Origin: DATJGS01 sp035494735
GTDB taxonomy: Bacteria > Eisenbacteria > RBG-16-71-46
DNA length: 64,000 nt
Assembly: GCA_035494735.1 (NCBI GenBank)
Contig: DATJGS010000026.1
Coordinates: forward strand, 38,102-102,101
Direction: 5' to 3'
Below the pieces are notes generated by a model. It saw only the letters and a list, made by a program, of their open reading frames with translations. It was not told the DNA's origin and searched no databases. Made by a program: the position numbers and the translations under genes. Shown here in pieces: positions 1 through 8,205 of the stretch; the stretch's first letter is position 1; every line of letters begins with the position of its first letter.

Positions 1-987
1 CTGAGCATGCTGCCGCTCGCGCTGTGCTGCCTGACGCCGCTCCTCGGCGCGCCGTTCGCGACGTGGGGCTGGCCGGTGGCCGGCGTCGCGCTCGCGTTGC
101 TCGGGCACGGCGCGTACGACGTGGCGCGCTTCGGCACGCCATTCGAGACCGGATACGGTGCTCAGGCCACGAGCGCGGCGTACACGACGCCGCTGTGGGT
201 CGGGGTGTACGGCCTGCTCGTGTCGTCCGGGAAGGGCGTCCTCTGGTACGCGCCCGCCGTGTGGCTGGCCCCGGCCGGCGCGCAGGCCATGCGCCACGGC
301 GCGCGCCCCTACGACACGCGCCCGCCCGACGCGGGACGCGGCTTCTCGCTCGCGCGCGTCACCTGGGCCATCGCGCTGGCGTGGGCGGTCGCGCTCGTTC
401 TCTACGGCCGTTTCCAGCACTGGGCGGGGGACGGCTCCTACGGGCCGCGCTACCTCGTGCCGCTCCTGCCGCTCGCGTTCGTGCCCGTCGCGTTCGCGCT
501 CGATCGCATGGGCGACGCGCGGCGCGCGCTGGCCTGGCTGCTCGGCGCGGCGGGATTCCTCGTCGCGCTCGGCGGCGTCGCCATCTACTTCGGCGCCGAG
601 ATGCGCGAAGTCGGCGACTACCCGTACACGTTGCCGCTCGACCATCCGCGCTTCATGGAGGCCAGCCACTTCGACCCGCGCCAGGCGCCGCCGCTCGTCC
701 ACTGGCGCATGCTGGCGCGCAACGCGGCCGAGCACGTCGCCGGGCACGCGCCGCGCCTGGGCGGTACGGCCGACTCGACGTCGGGACCGCGCGACCCGCG
801 CACCGGACTCGACGCCGTCGACCAGCGCCGGTTGCTGCACGCGCTCGACTTCTGGTGGACGTACGCCGCGTACGAAGGATTGCCCGCGGCGCCGCTCGCC
901 GCGGTCGCGCTCATCTTCACGGCGTGGGGCGTGCTGGCGCTCGGCCGCGCCTGGCGCCGCGCCGTGCGGCTCGAGCGCGGACCGTGA
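1..987 (+). CDS. Polytopic membrane protein, 5' truncated
   Basis: The reading frame is open from the first base, so the gene probably begins before the window; an internal ATG at 7 is available but nothing marks it as the true start. About 328 residues are visible. They contain several hydrophobic segments (roughly residues 10-35, 60-80, 115-135, 150-165, 175-195, 290-310) and a GPRYLVPLLP stretch near residue 150, which recurs in uncharacterised membrane proteins and GT-C-type glycosyltransferases. The stop overlaps the GTG start of the next glycosyltransferase by four bases, so the two are probably co-translated. A role in polyprenyl-linked sugar transfer for surface glycans is inferred from context. 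The exact family was not identified. Confidence 0.75.
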   Translation: MSMLPLALCCLTPLLGAPFATWGWPVAGVALALLGHGAYDVARFGTPFETGYGAQATSAAYTTPLWVGVYGLLVSSGKGVLWYAPAVWLAPAGAQAMRHGARPYDTRPPDAGRGFSLARVTWAIALAWAVALVLYGRFQHWAGDGSYGPRYLVPLLPLAFVPVAFALDRMGDARRALAWLLGAAGFLVALGGVAIYFGAEMREVGDYPYTLPLDHPRFMEASHFDPRQAPPLVHWRMLARNAAEHVAGHAPRLGGTADSTSGPRDPRTGLDAVDQRRLLHALDFWWTYAAYEGLPAAPLAAVALIFTAWGVLALGRAWRRAVRLERGP

Positions 988-1892
988 AGACGCTCGAGGT
1001 CGTGGTGCTGAACTGGAACGGCCTGTCCGACACCCTCGCGCTGCTCGACACGCTGTCGCGCTGCCGCGTGCCCGAAGGCTGGCGCGCACGCGTGCGCGTC
1101 GTCGACAACGGATCGCGCGACGGCTCGCCCGAGAAGATCGCGGCGGCGTATCCCGACACGATCGTGCAGGCGCTCGGCGAGAACCGGCGCTTCGCCGGCG
1201 GCAACAACGCGGGGCTGCGCGAGGCGCTGGCCGCGGGCGCGGACGCCGTCATGCTGCTCAACAACGACACCGAAGCCGACCCCGGGCTCTACGAGCGCCT
1301 GCTGCTCGCGCTCGACCAGGATCCCGGCGCGGGCGCGGCGGCGCCGCTCATCTACTTCGCGGCGCCGAGCCGCAGCATCTGGTACGCGGGCGGGCGCTGC
1401 GTTCCCGCGCTCGGACTCGCCGCGCATCGCGGCCTGCGCGACGACGACGAGGGGCAGTATCGCTCGATCGAGTCGACCGGCTATCTCACCGGCTGCTGCC
1501 TGGTGGCGCCGCGCGCCGTGTGGGAAAAGGTCGGGCTGCTCGACGAGCGGTATTTCATCTACGCCGAGGACGCGGACTGGTGCCTGCGCGCGCGCGCCGC
1601 GGGCTATCGACTGCTGTTCGTGCCGACGGCGCGCCTGTGGCACAAGGTGTCGGCCAGTTCCGGCGCGGCCAGCCCGTGGAAGATCTACCAGCGCCTGCGC
1701 GCGAATCTCGCGATGTTCTCGCGCCACGCGCGCGGCTTCGCGCGCTTCACGTGGCTCCCGGCGTTCCTCGCGCAGCAGGCCGTGCTCGCCGCGTGGCTCG
1801 CCGCGCGCGGCCGCTTCGCCGCCGCCGCCGCCGTGCCCCGCGCGCTGCTCGATGCCGCGCGCGGGCGGAATCCGGCGAAGGTGCGGCCGTGA
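984..1892 (+). CDS. Family 2 glycosyltransferase (rhamnosyltransferase-like)
   Basis: This 302-residue protein has the GT-A fold signatures of GT2 enzymes: VVLNWNGL near residues 7-14, VVDNGSRDGS near 41-50 and LLNNDTEAD near 91-98, where NND stands for the metal-binding DxD. ERYFIYAEDADWCLRARAAG near 190 is the acceptor/catalytic region typical of the rhamnosyltransferase-like branch. The GTG start at 984 overlaps the preceding stop and gives the N-terminal beta strand expected for the family. The protein likely adds a sugar from a nucleotide donor to a lipid-linked glycan at the inner face of the membrane. The donor and acceptor cannot be read from the sequence. Confidence 0.9.
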   Translation: MKTLEVVVLNWNGLSDTLALLDTLSRCRVPEGWRARVRVVDNGSRDGSPEKIAAAYPDTIVQALGENRRFAGGNNAGLREALAAGADAVMLLNNDTEADPGLYERLLLALDQDPGAGAAAPLIYFAAPSRSIWYAGGRCVPALGLAAHRGLRDDDEGQYRSIESTGYLTGCCLVAPRAVWEKVGLLDERYFIYAEDADWCLRARAAGYRLLFVPTARLWHKVSASSGAASPWKIYQRLRANLAMFSRHARGFARFTWLPAFLAQQAVLAAWLAARGRFAAAAAVPRALLDAARGRNPAKVRP

Positions 1893-2524
1893 GCGGGCTT
1901 CCCATGCGGTGGCTGGCCGCGTTCGCGCTCTCGGCGACACTGGCGAGTGCCCGCGCCGGCGCTTCGACCGGCGGTCCCGAACTCGCGGAGCCGCTCGGTT
2001 GGGATCCGATCGCGCAGAGGGTGTACTTCGGGATGGTCGACGCGAGCGAGAGCAGCATGCCCGAGGGCCTGGTGTACTTCGACCTTCACTCGGCAACGCC
2101 GGGCCGTCTGGTCCGGGTGCCATGGAGCCGTGCGCTGCCCGCGCAGGACTCGACCCGACTGGCGAGATGGGCGCGCGTCGTCAATCGGCTGCGGCCGCTC
2201 CGCCAGCGCGCGGCGGGGTCATCCATCGTATGCGAGGCCGTCGCGGTCGACACGATCCAGGTCTTCGGAGGTCCGCGCACGCGCTTCCGCGTCCGACTCG
2301 TCTCCCTCTCGGCGCCGTGTTCGGGCGCGATTACGGTCACGACCTATGGACGCCCCGAGGTCAGACTTCAGGCCTTGTACTCGATCCCGGGACGCAACGA
2401 GAGCGTCGGGCTTCTGTCGTTCGGCAAGCTGGACAACGAGGAAGACTACGAGGCGCAGGTACCCGTCCTCTTGATGCCGCCCGGATGCGACTCCGTGAGC
2501 GTCGAATGGAAGCCGTGGCAGTGA
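1889..2524 (+). CDS. Secreted protein of unknown function
   Basis: No family was recognised. The GTG at 1889 overlaps the preceding stop by four bases; an in-frame ATG at 1904 is an alternative start. The 211-residue product begins with a short signal-peptide-like segment (MRWLAAFALSATLASARAGA). The remainder is a hydrophilic domain with few cysteines. It sits between a glycosyltransferase and a methyltransferase in a tightly overlapping run, so it is probably co-expressed with them and exported. Its N-terminus resembles that of an exported protein rather than a lipoprotein, because no lipobox cysteine follows the hydrophobic stretch. Confidence 0.65.
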   Translation: MSGLPMRWLAAFALSATLASARAGASTGGPELAEPLGWDPIAQRVYFGMVDASESSMPEGLVYFDLHSATPGRLVRVPWSRALPAQDSTRLARWARVVNRLRPLRQRAAGSSIVCEAVAVDTIQVFGGPRTRFRVRLVSLSAPCSGAITVTTYGRPEVRLQALYSIPGRNESVGLLSFGKLDNEEDYEAQVPVLLMPPGCDSVSVEWKPWQ

Positions 2525-3351
2525 CCCGATCCACCCCCTGGGCGCGCCGCACGGCGCGCGGCCCCGACGATCGGCCGCTGTTTCTTTACGAATTGATCGA
2601 CGCCGCGCCGTCGGGCGCTCGCGTGCTGGACGCGGGTTGTGGTCCGGGCTCGTGGGACTACGCGCGGCGTGCGGATCTCTCGATCGTCGGCTTCGACATC
2701 AAGTTCCCGCCGGGGCCGCCGCGATCGGCGCCACACGTGCGCGTGCTGCGAGCCGACCTCGCGCGACTGCCGCTCGCGGCGGCGGCGTTCGATCTCACCG
2801 TGTGCCACTACGTGCTCGAGCACGTCACCGAGCTGGCGGCGTGCTGCGACGAGTTGTCCCGCGTCACGAAGCCGGGCGGCACGCTGTACCTGTCGGTGCC
2901 GCGCGCCGCGGCGTTCGATGATCGGCTGTACCGCTTTGCCGGCTACTTCGCCAAGTACGCGCTCATGAAGTTCGGCAAGCGTCTCGAGCACCAGCAGCGC
3001 TTCGATCTCCAAGGCCTGCTCGATCTGTTCTTCGCGCGCGGCTTCGAGCTGACGGCCGAGGCGCACGTGCCGGCCGGCTTCTCGTGGATGAACGATCCGC
3101 GCACGAAGCCACTGCAGGGCGCGTTCACGTGGTGGGTCGCGGCGTTGCAGCGCGCGTCCGGCCTGGACCTGGCGCGCGACGCGAACTTCGTCCTGGCGTT
3201 CCGCAAGGCGGGAGGCCATGGGGCACGGCGCGTCACCCACGTGTGCCGCTCGTGCGGCGAACACAGCGTTCTCGACCCGCCGGCGCCCGTGCCGGCGGAG
3301 TGGACGTGCCCATGGTGCGGGGCGGCGAATCCACTGGGGGGCGGGCGCTAG
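2521..3351 (+). CDS. Class I SAM-dependent methyltransferase with C-terminal zinc ribbon
   Basis: Residues about 34-43 (RVLDAGCGPGS) form methyltransferase motif I. FDIKFP near 62 is the acidic ribose-binding strand, and HYVLEHV near 100 is the usual post-motif of Methyltransf_11 proteins. The last 40 residues carry two CxxC knuckles (CRSC and CPWC) that would form a zinc ribbon, an uncommon addition to this family. The GTG start at 2521 overlaps the previous stop as GTGA; an in-frame ATG at 2506 is possible. The neighbouring polysaccharide genes suggest a sugar or lipid-linked substrate, but this is inference. The zinc ribbon could instead mediate a protein contact. Confidence 0.85.
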   Translation: MTRSTPWARRTARGPDDRPLFLYELIDAAPSGARVLDAGCGPGSWDYARRADLSIVGFDIKFPPGPPRSAPHVRVLRADLARLPLAAAAFDLTVCHYVLEHVTELAACCDELSRVTKPGGTLYLSVPRAAAFDDRLYRFAGYFAKYALMKFGKRLEHQQRFDLQGLLDLFFARGFELTAEAHVPAGFSWMNDPRTKPLQGAFTWWVAALQRASGLDLARDANFVLAFRKAGGHGARRVTHVCRSCGEHSVLDPPAPVPAEWTCPWCGAANPLGGGR

Positions 3352-3428
3352 GGCTGCCGGCGGCGGCGGCGACGACTCTTGTCGCCACACGGGTCGGACC
3401 GAAATCGCCGAGTCGCGACGATTCGACA

Positions 3429-3457
3429 TTGACGCGGGGCCGGAGCGGCGTTCAACT
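3429..3457 (+). promoter_or_regulatory. Candidate sigma-70-type promoter for the NHL-repeat gene
   Basis: TTGACG at 3429-3434 matches five of six bases of the -35 consensus. It is followed by 17 bases and TCAACT at 3452-3457, a weak -10. It lies in the 174-base gap before the NHL-repeat gene, the first break in the overlapping run of genes. The poor -10 keeps confidence low. Confidence 0.3.
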
Positions 3458-3525
3458 CCCGAATGGCCGTCACACCCCGACCCCCAGGGTCCTCGGCGGT
3501 CTTCCCCTTGCCCGGGAGACGCCCG

Positions 3526-4527
3526 ATGCGCATGCGCTTCTTCATCGCCGGACTCGTGCTCTTCCTCGGTCTCGCGATCGCGGCCGACGTCCTTGCCGAC
3601 GAGGCCCCGCCTCCGCTCGCGATGTTCGGCACGTTGGGGAGCGGCCCCGGCCAGATGGACCATCCCTTCGGTATCGCCTATGCCCCCGACGGCAACTTCT
3701 ACGTCACGGACCAGCACAACCATCGCGTCGAGAAATTCCGCGGGGACGGCGCATTCCTGTTCGCGTTCGGCTCGTACGGAGACGGAGAAGGGCAGCTCGA
3801 GTTCCCGAGCGGCATCGCGGTGGCGCCGAACGGCGACGTGTTCGTGGTCGAGAACCACAGCCATCGGGTCTCGCATTTCACGTCCGAGGGCGAATTCGTC
3901 GACACGATCGGTACGCCCTACTGCAGCTTCGCGTCTCACCTCGCCGGGCAGGGGCAGTTCTATTACCCGGTGGCCATCGCCATCGATCCACACGGCGATC
4001 TGTACGTCGCCGAGAGCGAGGCCCATCGCGTGCAGAAGCTGACGGCGGACGGCCACTTCATCCGCCAGTGGGGGACCTACGGCTCGGCGCCCGGCGCGTT
4101 CCAAGGTCCGTACGGCATCGAGTGCGACGGCGCGGGCAACGTGTACGTCGCCGAGTGGGGGAACGATCGCGTCCAGAAGTTCACGAGCGACGGCGACTTC
4201 ATCCTCGCGTGGGGCGGCGCGGGGACCGATGCCGGGCATTTCAATTCGCCGGAGGGCATCGTCTCGGACAACATGGGCCACGTGTACGTCTGCGACACGG
4301 GCAACAACCGCGTGCAGGAGTTCACGGACGACGGCGAGTTCGTGACCCAGTGGGGCTCGCTCGGCAGCGAGCGCGGCCAGTTGTACACACCGAGCGACAT
4401 CGCGCGCGACCGCGACGGCTTCCTGTACGTGGCCGAGTGGAACAACGCGCGCGTGCAGGTCTTCGGCCTCGTGCACACCGCGGTGAAACTGGTGAGCTGG
4501 GGCACGCTGAAGAGCAGGTATCACTGA
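3526..4527 (+). CDS. Secreted NHL-repeat beta-propeller protein
   Basis: The 333-residue protein starts at the ATG at 3526, which has GGGAGA seven bases upstream and opens a classic signal peptide (MRMRFFIAGLVLFLGL, cleavage near ADVLADE). An upstream in-frame ATG at 3463 would bury this signal peptide and is less likely. The mature part is built from six NHL repeats of about 45 residues. Each has a core like P-x-G-I-A...G-x-x-Y-V-x-D...N-x-R-V-Q-x-F, which predicts a six-bladed propeller. Such proteins commonly bind protein, RNA or polysaccharide ligands outside the cell. No catalytic residues are evident. It is followed by a strong hairpin shared with the convergent deacetylase gene. Confidence 0.9.
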   Translation: MRMRFFIAGLVLFLGLAIAADVLADEAPPPLAMFGTLGSGPGQMDHPFGIAYAPDGNFYVTDQHNHRVEKFRGDGAFLFAFGSYGDGEGQLEFPSGIAVAPNGDVFVVENHSHRVSHFTSEGEFVDTIGTPYCSFASHLAGQGQFYYPVAIAIDPHGDLYVAESEAHRVQKLTADGHFIRQWGTYGSAPGAFQGPYGIECDGAGNVYVAEWGNDRVQKFTSDGDFILAWGGAGTDAGHFNSPEGIVSDNMGHVYVCDTGNNRVQEFTDDGEFVTQWGSLGSERGQLYTPSDIARDRDGFLYVAEWNNARVQVFGLVHTAVKLVSWGTLKSRYH

Positions 4528-4557
4528 CCGAAGCTTGATCGGGGCGTGAGGTGCAGT

Positions 4558-4602
4558 GAGGCGCGCGGGTGGCCGGCTCAGCCGGCGTCGCCCGCGCGCC
4601 TC
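4558..4602. terminator. Nested inverted repeat between convergent genes (bidirectional terminator)
   Basis: A 12-bp outer stem (4558-4569 pairs with 4591-4602) encloses a second hairpin, GCCGGC-TCA-GCCGGC, at 4572-4586. It covers the end of the leftward deacetylase gene and follows the rightward NHL gene. There is no T-tract on either side, so it may be a Rho-assisted or structural terminator. Confidence 0.55.
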
Positions 4603-6050
4603 TCGCGTTCCTGCCACCACTCGGCGATGTCGCGCGCGTGCGTGACCCACGCCGGGCGCTTGGCCAGCATGGCCAGCACCTCGCGATAGCACGCCCACCA
4701 GCCGGGCAGCGACGACACGTCCGTCGCGTTCGGATGCCACAGCAGGACCGCGAGGCCGCCCGCAGCCTCGACCGTCTCGAGCTGTTCGCGCACGCGGCCG
4801 GCCGCGAGTTCCGGGCTCAGCTTCAACGTTCGGAACAGCGCGCCGTCCATGGCCGTCATCGGCAGTTCGAGCAGCGTGTGCGCGCGCCGCGCCTCGCCAT
4901 CCCACGGATGGAACGGCGCCGCGATCCCGGCGCGAAAGCCAGGCGTCTCGTTGTATCCCAGCGTCGCGTCGTACGCGAAGCCGGCCTGCTCCTGAGCGCG
5001 CCACGTGGCGCCGGCGTCGAAGCGCAGGAAATGCTGGCGCAGTCCGGCGATCGGCGCGCCGAGCGCGCCCTCGATCGCGCGCTTCTCGCGACCCAGCTCC
5101 TCGGCGTTCCGGAAGCTGTGATAGCTGCCGTGCAGCCCGACCTCGAAGCCACGCGCGGCGATCTCGCGCATGAGTGCGGCGACGCGAACGCGGCGGCCCT
5201 CGAAGCGCAACCGGTCGTGGAATCGGTACGTCGGATCGTACGGGTGGCGCGGCCGCGGATCCTCGACGCAGAAGTAGAACGAGGAGCGGAATCCGAGCTT
5301 CGACTCTTCGCCCATCCAGCGTTCGAACTCGCTGTACGGATCCTGGCGCGCTCCGCCGTGGGCGAGGGCGTCGAACGCCGAACTCAGGCCGTGGCGGAAC
5401 GCGAACGAGCCGGGGCCGCTCGACTGGCGCAGCAGTCGCCACGACTCCGCGAGCGACCAGCGACACACCGTGTCGACGTCGTGCGTGAGCGCGACGGCGA
5501 AGCGCGCCCCGTTCTTCCAGCGCGGGCGCGGCGCGAGCGTGCGGTGCCGGTGATCCGCCCACTCGTGGACCCGGCGCTCGAGCGCGGCCGCGTAGTGATT
5601 GACGAGCGGGCGCTCGAGCACACCGAGCGCCTGGAGGCGCGACGAGAACGCGTTGAAGCAGCCCCATTCGTCGCGGTGCGGCTCGGCGAACTCCTCCTCG
5701 CGCTGCAGCAGGAACGCGAGCCCGCGCAGCCAGGCCTCGGGCAGCGCGCGCGGCGCTCCGGCCGGCGCCGCGGTCTCCGGCGTGACGAGCAGCACGTCGT
5801 CGTCGAAACGCTCGAGCCGGACCTGGGCCGCGGGCCACGGCGCCCACGCGCCGAGCGTGACCACGGCGGCCGCGTCGTCCGGGGCCGACTCCGCCGGTCC
5901 GACGTAGACGACGGCCTCGCCGTCGGCGGCGCGCTCGCCCGGAGCCGCGAGGCGCACCGGCACCTCGAGGAGGGACGCGACCGTCGCGACGGCGTGCCGC
6001 ACTTCCGGGTGGCGTTCGGCGCGCGCGTGGAACGTGAAGCAGACGCGCAT
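4578..6050 (-). CDS. Polysaccharide deacetylase (NodB-type)
   Basis: The 490-residue protein has a C-terminal NodB-like catalytic domain. Residues about 187-194 read LTHDVDT, carrying the catalytic and metal-binding aspartates. HGSYHSF near 305 supplies the HxxxH zinc ligands. LLWHPNATD near 450 fits the late catalytic histidine motif. The N-terminal 180 residues form an extra domain often found before this kind of deacetylase. The ATG at 6050 gives a sensible N-terminus (MRVCFTFHA); the frame extends further upstream but that part is low-complexity. It probably removes N- or O-acetyl groups from a surface or cell-wall glycan. It is oriented against its neighbours, with a divergent gene starting at 6280. 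Confidence 0.88.
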   Translation of the reverse strand: MRVCFTFHARAERHPEVRHAVATVASLLEVPVRLAAPGERAADGEAVVYVGPAESAPDDAAAVVTLGAWAPWPAAQVRLERFDDDVLLVTPETAAPAGAPRALPEAWLRGLAFLLQREEEFAEPHRDEWGCFNAFSSRLQALGVLERPLVNHYAAALERRVHEWADHRHRTLAPRPRWKNGARFAVALTHDVDTVCRWSLAESWRLLRQSSGPGSFAFRHGLSSAFDALAHGGARQDPYSEFERWMGEESKLGFRSSFYFCVEDPRPRHPYDPTYRFHDRLRFEGRRVRVAALMREIAARGFEVGLHGSYHSFRNAEELGREKRAIEGALGAPIAGLRQHFLRFDAGATWRAQEQAGFAYDATLGYNETPGFRAGIAAPFHPWDGEARRAHTLLELPMTAMDGALFRTLKLSPELAAGRVREQLETVEAAGGLAVLLWHPNATDVSSLPGWWACYREVLAMLAKRPAWVTHARDIAEWWQERERRAGDAG

Positions 6051-6279
6051 CAGGGCGCGTCGGCCTGAGCGGCGGGGAGCGCGTGTTCGCGAGCGCGTGG
6101 CGGCATGGCGGCGCAGCATAATGGGACCGTGGGGGCGAGTCACGCTGGGCGCGCGGCCGCCGGTCGCGGCGCGGCGCGCATCGGTGCTAGATTTCCTCGC
6201 CTCAGCAGCAGCGTCCGGCGCGCGCGGGCCCACAGGGCCGCGCTCCGCGCGGGCGGCGTTCGTGGACGGGGGAGCCCTC

Positions 6280-6846
6280 ATGCCGAGTCTCGCCGGAAAG
6301 TTCGCGCGGTTCACCATCTCCGGTACGGTCCGGGTCATCGTCTGGCGCTCGACGGGCGGTGCCGAGGTGCCGCTCTACGAGGGTGTCACCGTGCGCGAGG
6401 TCGGCGCCGATCAGGTCGACGAGGCGCGGTCGATGGAGGACGAGGCGACGCTCGCGTACTTGCGCGGGGTGATGGCGCGCGGCTATCGGATGTGGTTCGC
6501 GTACGCGGACGGCATCGTCGTCCACCGCAGCCTGATCCTGCCCGGGCCGACGACGTACAACCTGTGGCACTGGACCGCGAAGCTGGACGTGCCGGCCGGC
6601 GAGGGCGTGATTCTCGGCTGCGCGACGCATTCCAAGTACGGCGGCCGCAGCATCTACGCGTCGGTGCTGTCGCGGATCGCGAACGACAAGCGCTGGAGCG
6701 CCGTGTGGGGCTTCACCGAGGAGAGCAACATGGCCTCGCGCAAGGGCCTCATCAAGGCCGGGTTCCACGAGGACCACGTGCTGACCGTGAACGCGTGGCA
6801 CGGCTTCGCGAAAGTGGAGCGGAAAGACGGAGCGCTCGGCGCCTAG
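6280..6846 (+). CDS. GNAT-fold acetyltransferase-like protein
   Basis: This 188-residue protein begins at the ATG at 6280, with GGGGGAG seven bases upstream. The C-terminal EESNMASRKGLIKAGF stretch (about residues 145-160) matches the Asn/Ser...GF pattern closing the acetyl-CoA site in GNAT enzymes. VILGCATHSKYGGRSIYASV near 110-125 resembles the region leading into the pyrophosphate-binding loop. Similar small GNAT proteins occur in polysaccharide loci where they acylate amino-sugars. Its last base pairs overlap the converging glycosyltransferase through a shared CTAG. The 229 bases between it and the divergent deacetylase gene hold no other gene that I can support. The substrate is unknown. 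Confidence 0.75.
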   Translation: MPSLAGKFARFTISGTVRVIVWRSTGGAEVPLYEGVTVREVGADQVDEARSMEDEATLAYLRGVMARGYRMWFAYADGIVVHRSLILPGPTTYNLWHWTAKLDVPAGEGVILGCATHSKYGGRSIYASVLSRIANDKRWSAVWGFTEESNMASRKGLIKAGFHEDHVLTVNAWHGFAKVERKDGALGA

Positions 6847-8081
6847 CGCCGCGGCCGCGTCGCGGCCCGGGCCAGCACGTCGGCGTACACCGCGTCCAGC
6901 GCGCCAACCACCGCCGGCCGGCTGTAGCGCGCCATGAACTCCGCGCGCAACGCGCCGGGATCGAAGCCACGCGCGCGGCGCAACATGACCTCCATCGCCC
7001 GCGCCAGTTCGTCGGGACGTTGCACCGGGACGAGCAGCCCGTTTCCCTCGTTCACGATCGCTTCGGGCCCGCCCGAGCGCGTCGCGATGAGCGGCCGCCC
7101 GCACGCCAGCGCCTCGGCCAGCACGATGCCGAACGACTCGTGGTGGCTGGGCATCACGTAGCAGTCGCACGCCTGGAATTCGGCGGGGGCTTCGTCGCGA
7201 CCGAGGAAGCCCGGCCACTCGATGAGGTCCGCGATGCCGAGACGCGCGGCGCTCGCTTCGTAGCGCGCCGCGTCCTCCTTCTTGCCGACGATGCGAAAGC
7301 GCAGTCGCGCGGCGTCGCTCGGCGGAACAGAACGGCGCAGCAGCGCGATCGCCTCCAGCAGATCGCCGATGCCCTTCTCGTCGTTGAGCGCGCTCATCGT
7401 GAGGAACGTGAAGCGCGGGTCGGTGCGCGCCGGCGCCGCATGATAGCGGCTGTCGTCGACGAGGTTCGGGATGAAGCGCGGCGCCGGCAGGCCGAACGCG
7501 GCCACCTGCGCGGCGGTCGTCGGGCTCACGGCGATCGTGGCGTCGGCGCGTTCCAGCGGCTCGCGCAGCAGCGGATTCAACGAGCCGTCGCCCATCGTGT
7601 AGTAAGGCAGCGGAAACGGGCCCATGTGTTCGGTGATGACGTAGGGAATCGAGCGCTCGCGGCTCAGGGTCATCGCGATCCAGCCCGCGGGATAGGAGAC
7701 GTGCGCGTGCAGGATCTCGGGAGCGCCCCAGCGCGTCGTCGCGCGCTCGAGGTTCCGCCGATTCGCGGCGAGCAGGCCTTGGCGGTTCCCGCCGAAGCGC
7801 TTCGGGTTCCACGTGCGCACGGGCTTGCGCTGCTCGATCACGTTCTTCGCGAGCGCGTTCTCGATCGGCCGCGCGGCCAGCGGGAGCAGCACGCAGCCGG
7901 GCGAGCGCCGGAGATGTCCGAGGCTCCAGTCGCCGCGGCCCTGGTCCCACAGGCTCAACGTGACGTTCATCTCCGGGTGGACCTGGCCGATGGCCTCCGC
8001 CTGTTCGCGAAGGTACAGACCTTCGAACGGGAAGCACGGCCGGTGCGGGTACCAGCTCGGAATGATGAAGAGATGTTTCAC
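6843..8081 (-). CDS. Family 4 glycosyltransferase (GT-B)
   Basis: The 412-residue protein shows both GT-B halves. The N-terminal domain has a PFEGLYLREQAEAI acceptor-side loop near residue 18 and HAHVSYPAGW near 130. The C-terminal domain carries MSALNDEKGIGDLLEA near 230 and the EX7E motif ESFGIVLAE near 325, with CGRPLIATRSGGPEAI following. This is the nucleotide-sugar binding arrangement of GT4 enzymes. It runs leftward, with its stop overlapping the GNAT gene's stop. It likely acts on lipid-linked intermediates in the surrounding polysaccharide pathway. The sugar specificity cannot be inferred. Confidence 0.92.
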   Translation of the reverse strand: MKHLFIIPSWYPHRPCFPFEGLYLREQAEAIGQVHPEMNVTLSLWDQGRGDWSLGHLRRSPGCVLLPLAARPIENALAKNVIEQRKPVRTWNPKRFGGNRQGLLAANRRNLERATTRWGAPEILHAHVSYPAGWIAMTLSRERSIPYVITEHMGPFPLPYYTMGDGSLNPLLREPLERADATIAVSPTTAAQVAAFGLPAPRFIPNLVDDSRYHAAPARTDPRFTFLTMSALNDEKGIGDLLEAIALLRRSVPPSDAARLRFRIVGKKEDAARYEASAARLGIADLIEWPGFLGRDEAPAEFQACDCYVMPSHHESFGIVLAEALACGRPLIATRSGGPEAIVNEGNGLLVPVQRPDELARAMEVMLRRARGFDPGALRAEFMARYSRPAVVGALDAVYADVLARAATRPRR

Positions 8082-8137
8082 GGGCGCGCAGCCTAGCGTG
8101 CGCCTCCCACGCTGTCACGCTCGGGCGCCGTGCGACC

Positions 8138-8167
8138 ATGACACTGCCTTCGGCGTTCCGCTATAGT
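8138..8167 (+). promoter_or_regulatory. Sigma-70-type promoter before the FemAB-like gene
   Basis: ATGACA (8138-8143, five of six -35 matches) is followed by an 18-base spacer and TATAGT (8162-8167, five of six -10 matches). Transcription would start near 8174, about 30 bases before the ATG at 8206. This is the best sigma-70 match in the polysaccharide region and probably drives the rightward operon from 8206 onward. Confidence 0.6.
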
Positions 8168-8205
8168 GCCCGCCTGCTTTCGCCCCCAGGTCCTCGTGGG
8201 AGCTC

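Noticed and set aside
2446..5847. Very long open frame on the minus strand (over 1100 codons) across the methyltransferase, NHL and deacetylase region
   Set aside because: It is antisense to, or in another frame of, genes with clear motifs. It is rich in Arg/Ala/Pro, as expected for shadow frames in GC-rich DNA, and shows no recognisable domain.
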